Shown here piece by piece: positions 35,447-45,179 of a stretch of DNA of 64,000 nt (the stretch's first letter is position 1; every line of letters starts with the position of its first letter). Source of the stretch: Neobacillus niacini (GTDB taxonomy: Bacteria; Bacillota; Bacilli; Bacillales; Cytobacillaceae); the NCBI RefSeq assembly GCF_000759675.1, contig NZ_BAWM01000020.1:45045-109044 (forward strand), given 5' to 3'. Position numbers and translations under genes: made by a program. Under the pieces are notes generated by a model. That model saw only the letters and a program-made list of their open reading frames with translations, searched no databases and was not told where the DNA came from.

Positions 35447-35596
35447 GGTTACCTCCATTATATGTATTCATATATGTAATTTATCATAATTGCTTATCGC
35501 TCGCTTAAATTCTAACCTAAATTTATTGCAATCTGAATGATTATAGAATACGATTACAGCTAAAAATAAATTCATCATAAGATTCGGGGGAGACAT

Positions 35597-36109
35597 ATGG
35601 ATTCAAAAACGTGTAATGAAACAAGAGTGGTTAGGACGGGCAGAATATTTCCGAATGATGTAAACAATCATAATACCTTATTTGGGGGCAAGTTAATGAG
35701 TGACATGGACATGATTGCCTCCATATCGGCTGTGCGACATTCAAGAAAAGAAGTTGTTACCGCCTCAACAGACTCTGTTGATTTTTTAAGTCCGATTACT
35801 CAACAGGACTCTGTATGTATTGAATCTTTCGTTACCTGGACTGGGACCAGTTCAATGGAGGTTTTCGTCAAAGTAATTGCTGAGAATCTAATAACGGGTA
35901 ATCGAAAAATAGCTGCTACCGCTTTTTTAACCTTTGTTGCTTTAGATGAAAATGGTAAACCAACAAAGGTTCCTGAGATTGTTCCTGAAACCGAAGAGGA
36001 AAAAAAGCTGTTTGAAACAGGAAAAGAAAGAGCTGAAAAACGTAAAGAACATCGAAAAAGCAGTAAGGAACTTGCGAGTTATTTTACAACTGAAAAACCT
36101 TGGGAATGA
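35597..36109 (+). CDS. Acyl-CoA thioesterase (hotdog fold, YkhA-like)
   Basis: 170-aa single-hotdog thioesterase that hydrolyses acyl-CoA. The BFIT/BACH-type motif NHNTLFGGKLMSDMD is at residues ~23-37, with VVTASTDSVDFLSPI next. A charged Lys/Glu tail follows. GGGGGAG precedes the ATG. The stop codon sits in the left arm of a terminator stem. Confidence 0.9.
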   Translation: MDSKTCNETRVVRTGRIFPNDVNNHNTLFGGKLMSDMDMIASISAVRHSRKEVVTASTDSVDFLSPITQQDSVCIESFVTWTGTSSMEVFVKVIAENLITGNRKIAATAFLTFVALDENGKPTKVPEIVPETEEEKKLFETGKERAEKRKEHRKSSKELASYFTTEKPWE

Positions 36110-36140
36110 AGATAGGCGGCTACTTAGCTAGCCTATCTTC
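36108..36140. terminator. Terminator between thioesterase and CDF genes
   Basis: GAAGATAGGC and GCCTATCTTC pair perfectly over 10 bp, then ATTTTT on the plus strand. It overlaps both convergent stop codons. Confidence 0.85.
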
Positions 36141-37107
36141 ATTTTTCTGTAGAATCACTTTTCCACGTCGTGACCCCATCTTCTTCATCAAACTCAATCG
36201 TTACATCAACGACACCTTTTTCAGCCATGATTTTCTCCTGCAAACGGTCTTTAATATCATCTGCTGCTGCGATTGTTAGATTTGAATCAATCTCAATTTC
36301 CAACTCGACATGCAAATCTTCCCCTTCTTTAATTACGGCAAGGTCTTGAATGTCCTTTACATCCAGGTCAGCCATCACTAATTGACCTATTTTCTCTTCC
36401 ATCTCCTCATCTGCCTGGCCAAGAACACCGGCTGCATTATCCAAGAAGACTCTACCTACAACAAAGAACATCATTAAACCGATGAGAATGGAAGCTGCAC
36501 CCTCAATCCAAAGGACACCGGTAAAATGGGATAGGATAACAGCAAGTATTGCCAGTAAGCCACCGCTCGTTGCTACTAAATCCTCCATGAAAACTAGCTT
36601 GGTGGCAGGCTTGGCTCTACCCAAATGGGCAAAACTTTTAAAAATAACACTCGGACCGCTTGCTTCTTCACCAACTTCATGCATAACTTCCTTCATTGCC
36701 TTATAAAGAACGTATATCTCAAGGATGAGGGCAAATGCAAGTACGCCTACATTAATTAAGAACCCTTCTGATTCAGCTGGGTGAAGAATATGATGATAAC
36801 CTTCTTGGATGGTTTCAAACGCCATAATCCCAACGATTAATACTGCTCCTAATAAGACTAAGTTAACCAATCGACCAAAACCATTTGGAAAGCGATTGGT
36901 TGGCGCTTTCTTGCTTAAGGCAGAACCAACAAATACGAAAAACTGGTTTGCTGCATCTCCAAGACTGTGCATCGTTTCTGCAAACATAGCGACGTTTCCT
37001 GTAAAGGTATAAGCTACCCCTTTGGCTATCGCAATGATGGTGTTGACAATGGCGGCGATCATTGCGGATTTATTGCCTTTTTTTAACGATTTAAATAACT
37101 CCCCCAT
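36139..37107 (-). CDS. Cation diffusion facilitator family transporter
   Basis: 322-aa CDF exporter with six hydrophobic segments and a C-terminal cytosolic metal-sensing domain (residues ~230-310). The TM2 metal site is HSLGD (HxxxD, near 47-51). This and the paired site FMEDL suggest Zn/Co/Ni/Mn rather than Fe-only transport; the metal cannot be settled. Monocistronic. Confidence 0.88.
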   Translation of the reverse strand: MGELFKSLKKGNKSAMIAAIVNTIIAIAKGVAYTFTGNVAMFAETMHSLGDAANQFFVFVGSALSKKAPTNRFPNGFGRLVNLVLLGAVLIVGIMAFETIQEGYHHILHPAESEGFLINVGVLAFALILEIYVLYKAMKEVMHEVGEEASGPSVIFKSFAHLGRAKPATKLVFMEDLVATSGGLLAILAVILSHFTGVLWIEGAASILIGLMMFFVVGRVFLDNAAGVLGQADEEMEEKIGQLVMADLDVKDIQDLAVIKEGEDLHVELEIEIDSNLTIAAADDIKDRLQEKIMAEKGVVDVTIEFDEEDGVTTWKSDSTEK

Positions 37108-37239
37108 TATATACCTTCTTCCTGCTTTTTTAGTTATCTTTACTATTTTCTAAAAAAGCACATTTCATAAACATAGCCACTTTCCTATTGAGTGAGATTT
37201 TCCCAAAATAAAAACCCCCATTGCTGGAGGTTTAAATTT

Positions 37240-37473
37240 CTAAACGTTTTTCAATACCAAAAATAATCGGTTATTTCTCTCATATTTCTCATCTTCCGAA
37301 ACTAAGTCATATTTTTTTAATAGATGGAACACTTCATTTAAAAGGTCTTGTGTATGTTCTTTGGTTAGGAACTGTTCAAACAATGGCTTCATGTCTGCCG
37401 GAAGAAACGCTGCTTGTGATTCATATTTATTTCTTACATCTTCATGTGAATGATTTAGTTTGCATTCGCTCAT
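37240..37473 (-). CDS. Conserved hypothetical protein, 77 aa
   Basis: Helix-rich 77-aa protein (MSECKLNHSHEDVRNKYESQ...) with no membrane segment or motif that I recognise. ATG at 37473 has AAGGTGAT upstream. It follows the AI-2E-family gene by 12 bp and is probably co-transcribed. A hairpin with a U run (37205-37232) ends the transcript. Confidence 0.65.
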   Translation of the reverse strand: MSECKLNHSHEDVRNKYESQAAFLPADMKPLFEQFLTKEHTQDLLNEVFHLLKKYDLVSEDEKYERNNRLFLVLKNV

Positions 37474-37485
37474 TATAATCACCTT

Positions 37486-38487
37486 CTAAACTTTCTTATG
37501 GTCTGTTACTTCTAATACATCCAATATGAAAACAAAAACTGGAATACCAATGATTAAACCCCAAACTCCAAAAAAGTGTTCAGAAAAAATTAATACTAGG
37601 AATGTATAGAAGACAGGTAAATTTGTTTTGGAAGACATTAAATTTGGATTTAAAATATATGCTTCGATTGCATGAATAATCATGATCGCAATAAATACAT
37701 ATAGTACTGTCATGATTCCACCAATGCTATATCCTATGATTACGAGTGGAATAAGAGAAATGATGACTCCTGCAACTGGTATCAAACCTAAGAATAGAAT
37801 CATAATGGACAGGCCGCCTAATTGCGGGAAGCCAAAAATCCATAATGCTATGGTTGTCAGTATGCAGTTAACAACGGCAATAATTAATTGTGCTTCAATT
37901 ACCTTCCCGAATGTACCAACAAATTTTAAAGAGAAGAACTCTATTTCTGCATAAATAGAGGCTATTTTACTCGTTTTAAATTTTTTCGTAAATTCAATCA
38001 ATCGAGGTTTTTCTAATAAGAAAAATAAGCTCATTAAAAGAGCAATAAGTATTTGCAAGCTAAAGGTGCTAATATCCGTGAAATAGGTAATTAAAAAGGT
38101 AAAGCCTCTCTCCAAATAACTAGAAATCTGAATTTCCTCAAGACGGCTAACCAAATAATTTAAAATGATATTGTCATGCTTTTGGGTATAGAATGCTGTG
38201 ATTTGTTTAATTAATGCTGTTATTTCACCAACAATCATTGGTAAGTATTTCACAAGACCGTAAGAGAGAAGACCTACAATCGTGGAATAGGACGCAACAA
38301 CCAGTATTTTTCGATTAAGCGGTATTTTTCTGGACAAGAAGATTACTAACCGGTCCATTAAAAAGGTAAATATAAACGTAAATAAAATCAAATTGATCAT
38401 ATCTTTTAGTCCATAAAGAACTAAAGCGAGTAAGACAAAAATAGAAATTCTTTTAAAACCGCTGCTTTGAAATAGTTTATTTATCAT
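37486..38487 (-). CDS. AI-2E family membrane transporter
   Basis: 333-aa polytopic protein of the AI-2E (PerM) family with about seven to eight hydrophobic segments and the C-terminal region EAYILNPNLMSSKTNLPVFY typical of the family. Members have been linked to Na+/H+ exchange, autoinducer-2 and other export; function here is open. First gene of a two-gene unit. Confidence 0.85.
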   Translation of the reverse strand: MINKLFQSSGFKRISIFVLLALVLYGLKDMINLILFTFIFTFLMDRLVIFLSRKIPLNRKILVVASYSTIVGLLSYGLVKYLPMIVGEITALIKQITAFYTQKHDNIILNYLVSRLEEIQISSYLERGFTFLITYFTDISTFSLQILIALLMSLFFLLEKPRLIEFTKKFKTSKIASIYAEIEFFSLKFVGTFGKVIEAQLIIAVVNCILTTIALWIFGFPQLGGLSIMILFLGLIPVAGVIISLIPLVIIGYSIGGIMTVLYVFIAIMIIHAIEAYILNPNLMSSKTNLPVFYTFLVLIFSEHFFGVWGLIIGIPVFVFILDVLEVTDHKKV

Positions 38488-38733
38488 ATTAATTTACCAA
38501 ACCCCATTTTTATGTCCTGAAAAACTATGTAATAACTTTATTATAACAAATAAGTATAGGATTGTTACTTTTAAGTCTGAATCTTTTTATAAAAAAGATT
38601 CCTTCTTTAGACTCATGAAACTATAGGAAATTTCTATAAGTAGACAGGCAAATTATCCTTCCCCATCTCATACATATCCAAAGAGCGTGAATTTAAATGA
38701 TTAGGTAGTATTTTTCAGACGGAGGGGATATAG

Positions 38734-38952
38734 TTGTCGGGAGGTCAAAGAGCACTTTTATACATTTTGTCATTTATCATACCTGTTGTCGGAATCATAT
38801 TAGGGATTGTTTGGATGAATGATCTAGATATAGACAAGAAAGCTATCGGAAAAACGTGTTTAATCATTGGTATTGTTTCCATTGTCCTTAGTTGTATTTG
38901 CTGGTTTGCCGCTTCAGCCCTTTCCATTATCCCTGCCTTTATGACGTACTAA
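38734..38952 (+). CDS. Small membrane protein, 72 aa
   Basis: Two hydrophobic segments (residues ~8-27 and ~42-65) separated by a short acidic/basic loop, like DUF4190-type small proteins. It starts with TTG at 38734, placed by GGAGGGG upstream. I do not recognise a specific family. It lies 59 bp before the DUF2085 gene on the same strand. Confidence 0.6.
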   Translation: MSGGQRALLYILSFIIPVVGIILGIVWMNDLDIDKKAIGKTCLIIGIVSIVLSCICWFAASALSIIPAFMTY

Positions 38953-39011
38953 TTTGATGAGAACCCAGTTCATACGATTGAATTGGGTTCTTAGTTGTAG
39001 GAGTGATTTGG

Positions 39012-39653
39012 TTGCTTCATGAAATTTTGCATTTTTTTGGGAGAGCCATTTGTCATCAGCTACGCGAACGATCGCTTCACGTGTCCGGTGAGGCCCTGGC
39101 AGTTTGCGCAAGGGATACTGGGATTTATATAGGCATTTTTTCTACACTCATTTATTTACATTTTTCTAAACGAGGGGAAAGTATTACAATTCCTTCTATA
39201 AAATATAGCTTTTTACTCCTGTTATTTCTTGTCCCATTAATGGTAGACGGACTTGGTTCCTATACACATCTTTTTGAATCGAATAATCCTCGGAGATTAC
39301 TGACTGGTATTGCCTTTGGTTTTGTGTTGCCTTATTTTATCTATCCTTTGCTCTCAAAAGAATCACTAGAACAAAAAAATGAACCAGTTGTAAAGAGTAG
39401 TAAGGATTTATTCATCCCCCTGTTGGTAAGTATTTGTTTTGGAGTTCTATTCTATTTCGGACAACCATCACATTTAGTATTGGATAGCTTGATTATTGTT
39501 ACTGTCATAGGATGGTTTAGTCTATTGGCTTCCTTTTTATTTCCATTCATACGTCGAGTACGTATAAAATGGGCTCTTTCTATTTTGGTCAGTTTATCTA
39601 TTCTTTCACTGCTATCTTTGGCGCATGTCTGGGTATTATCGTTTGCTATATAA
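39012..39653 (+). CDS. DUF2085 membrane protein
   Basis: 213-aa membrane protein with about five hydrophobic segments. The N-terminal DUF2085 signature is seen as ICHQLRERS...ALAVCARDTGIYIG. Family members normally read CARCTG, so one conserved Cys is Asp here. Start TTG 39012 is set by AGGAG 8 nt upstream; the in-frame GTG at 39003 overlaps that site. Function unknown. Confidence 0.75.
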   Translation: MLHEILHFFGRAICHQLRERSLHVSGEALAVCARDTGIYIGIFSTLIYLHFSKRGESITIPSIKYSFLLLLFLVPLMVDGLGSYTHLFESNNPRRLLTGIAFGFVLPYFIYPLLSKESLEQKNEPVVKSSKDLFIPLLVSICFGVLFYFGQPSHLVLDSLIIVTVIGWFSLLASFLFPFIRRVRIKWALSILVSLSILSLLSLAHVWVLSFAI

Positions 39654-39656
39654 ATC

Positions 39657-39692
39657 AAAAATTCCGCTCTCATATTGGAGAGCGGAATTTTT
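39657..39692. terminator. Bidirectional terminator ending the DUF2085 gene and the tad operon
   Basis: AAAAATTCCGCTCT and AGAGCGGAATTTTT, a perfect 14-bp stem with an 8-nt loop. Confidence 0.93.
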
Positions 39693-40029
39693 AATCAGTA
39701 TTAAACGCTTCAATTAATTCTTTTATTTGTTTTAATTTTTCAGGAGTTAGCTGGTCTTCAGTTAATTCAATTTCTAATTTAAGTTTACTTTTAATGGGTA
39801 GATTTTTTTTGCAAAATATTTCATTGCCCTCTTGTTTTCTACGAACTAAATCTTCTACTTCGACTTCAAACGTTTTCGCTAATTTTCCGAGTATATCAAT
39901 GCTTGGGTTCTTTTGAATATTTCGCTCTATTAAACTTAAGTATGACTTGGAAATTCCTGTAAGTTCACTTAGCTTATTTAGAGAAATTCCTCTTTCAATC
40001 CTCATTACTTTTAGTTTATTTCCGTCCAT
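39691..40029 (-). CDS. XRE-family regulator (SinR-like) in the tad operon
   Basis: 112-aa regulator. An N-terminal helix-turn-helix (LKVMRIERGISLNKLSELTG, then SKSYLSLIERNIQKNPSIDI) is very like SinR. The C-terminus (DQLTPEKLKQIKELIEAF) resembles the SinR/SinI dimerisation helices. It is 28 bp downstream of tadC on the same strand, before the shared terminator, so it is likely the last gene of the pilus operon. ATG at 40029 has GGGAGGG upstream. Confidence 0.85.
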   Translation of the reverse strand: MDGNKLKVMRIERGISLNKLSELTGISKSYLSLIERNIQKNPSIDILGKLAKTFEVEVEDLVRRKQEGNEIFCKKNLPIKSKLKLEIELTEDQLTPEKLKQIKELIEAFNTD

Positions 40030-40057
40030 AGAATCCCTCCCAGACGTTTTGGGCTGG

Positions 40058-40990
40058 CTAACCGCCAAGACCCTTTGTAATCAATGTAATAGCCAATGGA
40101 CCTAAGATTACAATAAATAATGACGGGAAGATAAAAAAAACCATCGGAAATAGCATTTTTACTGGAGCCTTCATGGCCTGCTCACGGGCTGCCTCTCTGC
40201 GCTGTTCACGAATCCGAACTGTTAGATTACTTAACACCTTTGCCATTCCAATCCCTAGTTGGTCTGCTTGAATCAATGAAGTAATGACACTCTGGAATGA
40301 ATCTGAAGGAACTCGTTTCCGTAACTCATAAAAAGCCTCTCTTCTCGATTTACCCAACTTCATATCCTCTAACGTTTGAAAGAACTCATCAGCCAATGGC
40401 CCTTTAATCTTTTTTGATACTTCAACAAGAGCTAAATCTAACCCCATTCCTGCCTCTAGTAAGAGATTTACAGTATCGAAAAAATCTGGCATCGCTACAT
40501 TAATCGCTTTAATCCGTGCTGTCTTTTTCTTGCCAAGATAAAATACCGGGAATCGAAACCCAAGGAGTGCCATGGTAAAAACCATGACCCATGTTAACAT
40601 TTTGTTATCTGAACCAGGGAGAAGAAAGAACAAGATTGGTAAACTTAGCCCTGCACTTAAAACGATTTGGAATAATCGAAAATCAACCGCCGACTTAAAA
40701 GGATAACCTGCATCCCTAAGGAGCACGTCTAATTTTTTTCTTTCTGCTTTTGAAACTCTTTTATTTAAAATTTCGGTTCCTTTATTCCAGTAGGTGTTAA
40801 TAGACATTTTAATACTTTTTTTATTAACGTCTTTTAGGAGATCCTCTTTTTGCTTTTTAAAATGTTCACCAAAATACATATTCACTCGGTCATTAAAAGC
40901 AATTTGCTTTTTGAAAATCGTTAACATAATTCCTGCTAATAAGGTTGTTGCGAACCCTGCTAACAATAATAGAAGAAGTAAATCTAGCAT
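40058..40990 (-). CDS. tadC: Tad pilus inner-membrane platform protein TadC
   Basis: 310-aa type II secretion F-domain protein with hydrophobic segments near both ends and a cytosolic T2SSF domain (LLLEAGMGLDLALVEVSKKI). It forms the pilus assembly platform with TadB. ATG at 40990 has GAGGTG upstream and lies 4 bp after tadB. Confidence 0.92.
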   Translation of the reverse strand: MLDLLLLLLLAGFATTLLAGIMLTIFKKQIAFNDRVNMYFGEHFKKQKEDLLKDVNKKSIKMSINTYWNKGTEILNKRVSKAERKKLDVLLRDAGYPFKSAVDFRLFQIVLSAGLSLPILFFLLPGSDNKMLTWVMVFTMALLGFRFPVFYLGKKKTARIKAINVAMPDFFDTVNLLLEAGMGLDLALVEVSKKIKGPLADEFFQTLEDMKLGKSRREAFYELRKRVPSDSFQSVITSLIQADQLGIGMAKVLSNLTVRIREQRREAAREQAMKAPVKMLFPMVFFIFPSLFIVILGPLAITLITKGLGG

Positions 40991-40994
40991 TACC

Positions 40995-41957
40995 TTACAC
41001 CTCAATTCGAATGATTTTCTGAATGACGACCCAGCCAATGATAATCGAAACTGAGGCTACGAACAGCATCGTCCATCCTAACGGATGCTCAAGCATGGGT
41101 GCAAAATATTCACGGTTTACTAGCGCTAAATACAAACCAAGGCCGACTGGCAATAAGGTAATGATCCAAGATGACATCCTGCCTTGAGCTGTTATTGTGT
41201 GTAATTCTTCTAAGATTCTAACCCTGCCTCTAATGGTGTCTTCCATTGTTTCAAGCAGTTCTGCCAAGTTCCCACCACTCTTTCTTTGAGCAAGAATGGC
41301 CTGTATAACAACTTCTAACTCTTTATTTGGTAACCGTTCGGCTAATTCTTCAAATACATCCTCTAACGGAACGCCTAGACCTGCCTGGCGAACGACGCGG
41401 TCAAATTCAGGTCCTAGCGGATCAGAAACTTCTTTTCCAACAAGCTGCATCGCCTGCATAAAGCTAAATCCTGCCCGCATAGAATTTGCTATCATTCCTA
41501 ATACTTCTATCAGTTGATAGTTAACAAATGCTAAGCGTTTCTTCCTTTTTTGTTTCATAAATATTTTGGGAATAGCAAAGCCAATGATAATCACTATCGT
41601 ATTGAAATACCATGGTAATCCAAGAACTAGTCCTATCAATCCAATGCAGGCAGCAGCGAGAAGTCTAAGCGAAAAGAATTCTTCTGGTTTCAAATTGCTT
41701 CCTGCTTCGAGTAATACCTTTTGTGTACTTTCATTAAATTGAACGTTTTTAAATATAGTCGCAATTTTATTAAATAACTGGTTACTGACAGAAGGTTTCT
41801 TCTCTCGCTCAGACGTTACTTCCACTTGCCCAGGAGTAGGTAAAAACTCTTTAATACGTTGATTGATTCTTCGCTTTTGTGTATAGCTCACTAACAAAAG
41901 AAAAACGGATCCACTGACGATTATAAATAGTAGAAAAATTGTTATGGCTATTTTCAT
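40995..41957 (-). CDS. tadB: Tad pilus inner-membrane platform protein TadB
   Basis: 320-aa T2SSF-domain protein (NSMRAGFSFMQAMQLVGKEV, QRKSGGNLAELLETM) with N-terminal, central and C-terminal membrane segments. It is the paralogous partner of TadC in the assembly platform. ATG at 41957 follows the tadA stop by 2 bp; GGAGAG upstream. Confidence 0.92.
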   Translation of the reverse strand: MKIAITIFLLFIIVSGSVFLLLVSYTQKRRINQRIKEFLPTPGQVEVTSEREKKPSVSNQLFNKIATIFKNVQFNESTQKVLLEAGSNLKPEEFFSLRLLAAACIGLIGLVLGLPWYFNTIVIIIGFAIPKIFMKQKRKKRLAFVNYQLIEVLGMIANSMRAGFSFMQAMQLVGKEVSDPLGPEFDRVVRQAGLGVPLEDVFEELAERLPNKELEVVIQAILAQRKSGGNLAELLETMEDTIRGRVRILEELHTITAQGRMSSWIITLLPVGLGLYLALVNREYFAPMLEHPLGWTMLFVASVSIIIGWVVIQKIIRIEV

Positions 41958-41959
41958 TC

Positions 41960-43300
41960 CTACCACTCTCCAACAAACCATGATGAAGGCAGCTGATAAC
42001 CATTTATTTCAAGCTGCTCGGTGAACCTTGGACGAATGCCCGTGCTGATATATTCCCCTTTAATTCGACCATCATTTATACCAGTTTCCTTAAAGACAAA
42101 AAGATCTTGAAGGACAATGGTATCCCCTTCCAACCCTAACACTTCTGTTATATGGGTAATTTTCCTTGTCCCATCCTTCATCCTTGATTGGTGGACAATT
42201 AAATCAAGTGCATTGGCAATCTGTTCACGAATTGCTTTTACAGGTAGTTCATAGCCTGCCATTAACACCATTGTTTCTAATCGGGAAAGGATGTCTCGTG
42301 GAGAATTGGCGTGGCCAGTACTTAAACCTCCATCATGACCGGTATTCAACGCTTGAAGCATATCTAAAGCTTCCTCTCCACGGACCTCTCCGACAACAAT
42401 TCGGTCAGGACGCATCCGAAGTGCGTTTCGCACTAAATCACGGATGGTAATTTGACCTTTTCCCTCGATATTCGGCGGCCGGGATTCAAGCGCAACAATA
42501 TGTTCCTGGTTTAGCTTAAGTTCAGCAGCATCTTCAATCGTAACAATCCGGTCATCATTTGGGATGAAGGAAGATAACACGTTTAATGTCGAGGTCTTCC
42601 CAGAACCTGTTCCACCGCTAATAAAAATATTAAGCCTGGATTTAACACAAATCTCGAGAAATTCCGCCATCTTTTCATTGAGCGTATTAAAATTGATTAA
42701 ATCTTGAATCGTGAAAGGGGTTTCAGAGAATTTTCTGATTGTTAAACTTGGTCCCTTAAGTGCAAGCGGAGGAATAATCGCGTTTACACGCGAGCCATCA
42801 GGGAGGCGGGCATCAACCATTGGTGAACTTTCATCCACACGACGCCCAATTGGAGAAACAATCCGTTCAATTACCCGCATAACATGCTGGTTATCGATGA
42901 AATGTACGTTACTTCGGAAAACCTTACCGTTTTTCTCATAGTAAACTTCATTGTAACTATTGACCATAACCTCACTGACTAAGGGGTTCTCCAACAAAGG
43001 AGTAATAGGCCCATAAGCAAGCAGTTCATCTTTTACATAATGAAGAAGATCTTTCTTCTCTTCAAAGGTCAGTCGGGTTCCTTCTTGTTCAAAAAAATCC
43101 TCAGCTAATTCCTCTAATTTTTCATTTTCCTCTTGTTTATTTTGACCAGGGTATTTTTTCAGTTCTTCTAATAGGTAATTGTGGAGATTCGCCTCTATAT
43201 CCCAGAATTCCTGGGACTTTATTACACCAGGAGATTCTTGAATTGTTTCATTCGCAGTTATAGTATTGGTTTCTTCGATAAATCGTTTAAACAGTGACAT
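41960..43300 (-). CDS. tadA: Tad pilus assembly ATPase TadA (CpaF)
   Basis: 446-aa type II/IV secretion ATPase that drives pilus extension. Walker A ISGGTGSGKTSTLN lies near residues 227-240, with the Asp box VTIEDAAELKL, Walker B RPDRIVVGEVRG and His box STGHANS. The N-terminal ~90 residues are charged and helical, as in CpaF. Located between tadZ and tadB. Confidence 0.95.
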   Translation of the reverse strand: MSLFKRFIEETNTITANETIQESPGVIKSQEFWDIEANLHNYLLEELKKYPGQNKQEENEKLEELAEDFFEQEGTRLTFEEKKDLLHYVKDELLAYGPITPLLENPLVSEVMVNSYNEVYYEKNGKVFRSNVHFIDNQHVMRVIERIVSPIGRRVDESSPMVDARLPDGSRVNAIIPPLALKGPSLTIRKFSETPFTIQDLINFNTLNEKMAEFLEICVKSRLNIFISGGTGSGKTSTLNVLSSFIPNDDRIVTIEDAAELKLNQEHIVALESRPPNIEGKGQITIRDLVRNALRMRPDRIVVGEVRGEEALDMLQALNTGHDGGLSTGHANSPRDILSRLETMVLMAGYELPVKAIREQIANALDLIVHQSRMKDGTRKITHITEVLGLEGDTIVLQDLFVFKETGINDGRIKGEYISTGIRPRFTEQLEINGYQLPSSWFVGEW

Positions 43301-43310
43301 GTCCTTCGCC

Positions 43311-44495
43311 TCACTTCCCCAGTAGATACCAACGTTTATCCTTTTTTACTTCTAATATTTCATCTTTATTCTCTGTAAACAGTCTCTCTGATAACTTTAG
43401 GACCGACTTACCAATATGGCTGCGTGAATTGGAAAGGATAAACGGATATCCAGCATTTATGGATTCCAATACAACATTTGATTGTTCTGGAAAGGTGTGG
43501 TAAACATCCATATCAAAGATTTCTTCAATTTTTTTTACCTCTAGGCTCTGACCCTTTTGAAACCGATTCAAAATAAGCTTAACTTTATCTCTTAAATTAA
43601 TAGTCTCTAAAGTTTCAAGATAAAGCTGTGTTAATCTCATAACCGATAGTTCATTCGTAGTAAGTAATAGAATTTCGTCTGCTAAATCAATGCAGCGTAA
43701 GTGAATATCTGATAAATACGTTGCCATATCAATTAAAACGATATCAAATTGCTTCTTCATTTCTTCGATTGCAGCCTTTATATGCTGTTCCGATATTCCT
43801 TCAAAAAATTCAGGTCTTTGTGGTGCAGCAAGGATGGAGACATCAAACTCGCTGCTTGTCATATATTGGCTAAGCGGATAGGTATCTCGGCCGTAGCCTT
43901 CTTTGACCCACTCATAGATTGTTCGTTTCGGTTTCAAATTACAATACATCGCGACATCACCAAATTGAAGGTTACCATCTATTATCGCAACCTTTTTCCC
44001 CATCTTGGCAAATGCGACTGCGAGATTTATAGTTAATACAGTTTTTCCAACACCACCCTTTGGGCTGGAAATAGCAAGTACTCTGCTTTCTACTTTTGGT
44101 AGATTTATATTATTGTGATCCATTTTGGCCCGATGCAGCATGAATTTCTTTGCATGAAGAATTGTTTCCAATAGTTCTTCTTCTTCGAATGAAGATTTTA
44201 ATGTATCTGATGCCCCCATCTGCATGGCTCTTTTTAGATTCTCCATGTTATCAGGAACAATAATAATGATATAGGCATGGGGGTAAAGTGCAGAAATTTC
44301 TTGGGAAAGATCATAAACGTTATAAAGGGAGCCGGATTTTAAAAAGATAACAGACTGGCTATTCTCCATTAATAGACTATGGAGCCTTTCCAGTTGATAA
44401 GTTGTTGTTAATTGAAAGTCGTCCTTTTCTAAAAGTGTCTTAATTTCACTAGGAGAGGTTTTCGTATCTGAAAAATAAACCCAATTTATGCTCAT
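43311..44495 (-). CDS. tadZ: Tad pilus localisation ATPase TadZ (CpaE)
   Basis: 394-aa protein with an N-terminal atypical receiver-like domain (residues ~1-125) and a C-terminal MinD/ParA-type ATPase with deviant Walker A SSPKGGVGKTVLTIN near 138-152. TadZ/CpaE positions the pilus machine. Its start overlaps the cpaB stop as ATGA. Confidence 0.9.
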   Translation of the reverse strand: MSINWVYFSDTKTSPSEIKTLLEKDDFQLTTTYQLERLHSLLMENSQSVIFLKSGSLYNVYDLSQEISALYPHAYIIIIVPDNMENLKRAMQMGASDTLKSSFEEEELLETILHAKKFMLHRAKMDHNNINLPKVESRVLAISSPKGGVGKTVLTINLAVAFAKMGKKVAIIDGNLQFGDVAMYCNLKPKRTIYEWVKEGYGRDTYPLSQYMTSSEFDVSILAAPQRPEFFEGISEQHIKAAIEEMKKQFDIVLIDMATYLSDIHLRCIDLADEILLLTTNELSVMRLTQLYLETLETINLRDKVKLILNRFQKGQSLEVKKIEEIFDMDVYHTFPEQSNVVLESINAGYPFILSNSRSHIGKSVLKLSERLFTENKDEILEVKKDKRWYLLGK

Positions 44496-45118
44496 TTCTT
44501 CTCTTCAGCCTCCTCTTTGATTACTTCTCTTGTATGCTTAAGCCCAGCTTTTCCGGTTTCCGTATCTTCTGTATTTCTTAACATTAAATAGAAACCATCC
44601 TTATCTTTGGAAGCTAAACCAAGCATGACTCCCTCCTCGACAGTAACCTCCAATATAACGGTTTCATAGTTAAGGGCACTTTCCTTAGGGTCTGACGATT
44701 TTCCTGAAGTTAGGACCTTTACGTTTTCAAGAACTAAAACTGCTGATTTAAACTCTTTTTTGGTTGCATCATCCTTCGTTGTTTCATAAGCGATTACATC
44801 AACTATCGAATTCGGCGCGATGTACCCAGATACACCCTGCGCTAAATCTACTCTTATCGAAATCGCCCTCTTCCCTGTACTTACATCCACAATTGGATTA
44901 ACGAATTCTCTTAAAAGGGCTTTTTCTTTTTCAGCCTGTTTCTCTTTTACTATTTCTTCCTCAGTCTTAGCGTTATCTTTCGTATCATCCTGATCCTGAC
45001 TAACTGATACACTAGCAGGAGTCGATGTATTATCCTTTGCAAATATCGAAATATACACAATACCTGCCACCGTCAATCCTAAGATTAAGGAAATCATCCA
45101 TATTTTTTTTGTATTCAT
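44492..45118 (-). CDS. cpaB: Flp pilus assembly protein CpaB (RcpC), SAF domain
   Basis: 208-aa protein with one N-terminal membrane anchor (residues ~7-27), a charged linker, then a SAF/CpaB-type domain (AISIRVDLAQGVSGYIAPNSIVDVI). In Gram-positives it is thought to act at the wall side of the pilus machine. AGGAG precedes the ATG. A 149-bp structured gap separates it from tadE. Confidence 0.85.
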   Translation of the reverse strand: MNTKKIWMISLILGLTVAGIVYISIFAKDNTSTPASVSVSQDQDDTKDNAKTEEEIVKEKQAEKEKALLREFVNPIVDVSTGKRAISIRVDLAQGVSGYIAPNSIVDVIAYETTKDDATKKEFKSAVLVLENVKVLTSGKSSDPKESALNYETVILEVTVEEGVMLGLASKDKDGFYLMLRNTEDTETGKAGLKHTREVIKEEAEEKK

Positions 45119-45179
45119 ACTATACTCCTATCTATCCCACACTTGAGATTAAATTCACTTAATAAAAATCTATCCCCAA

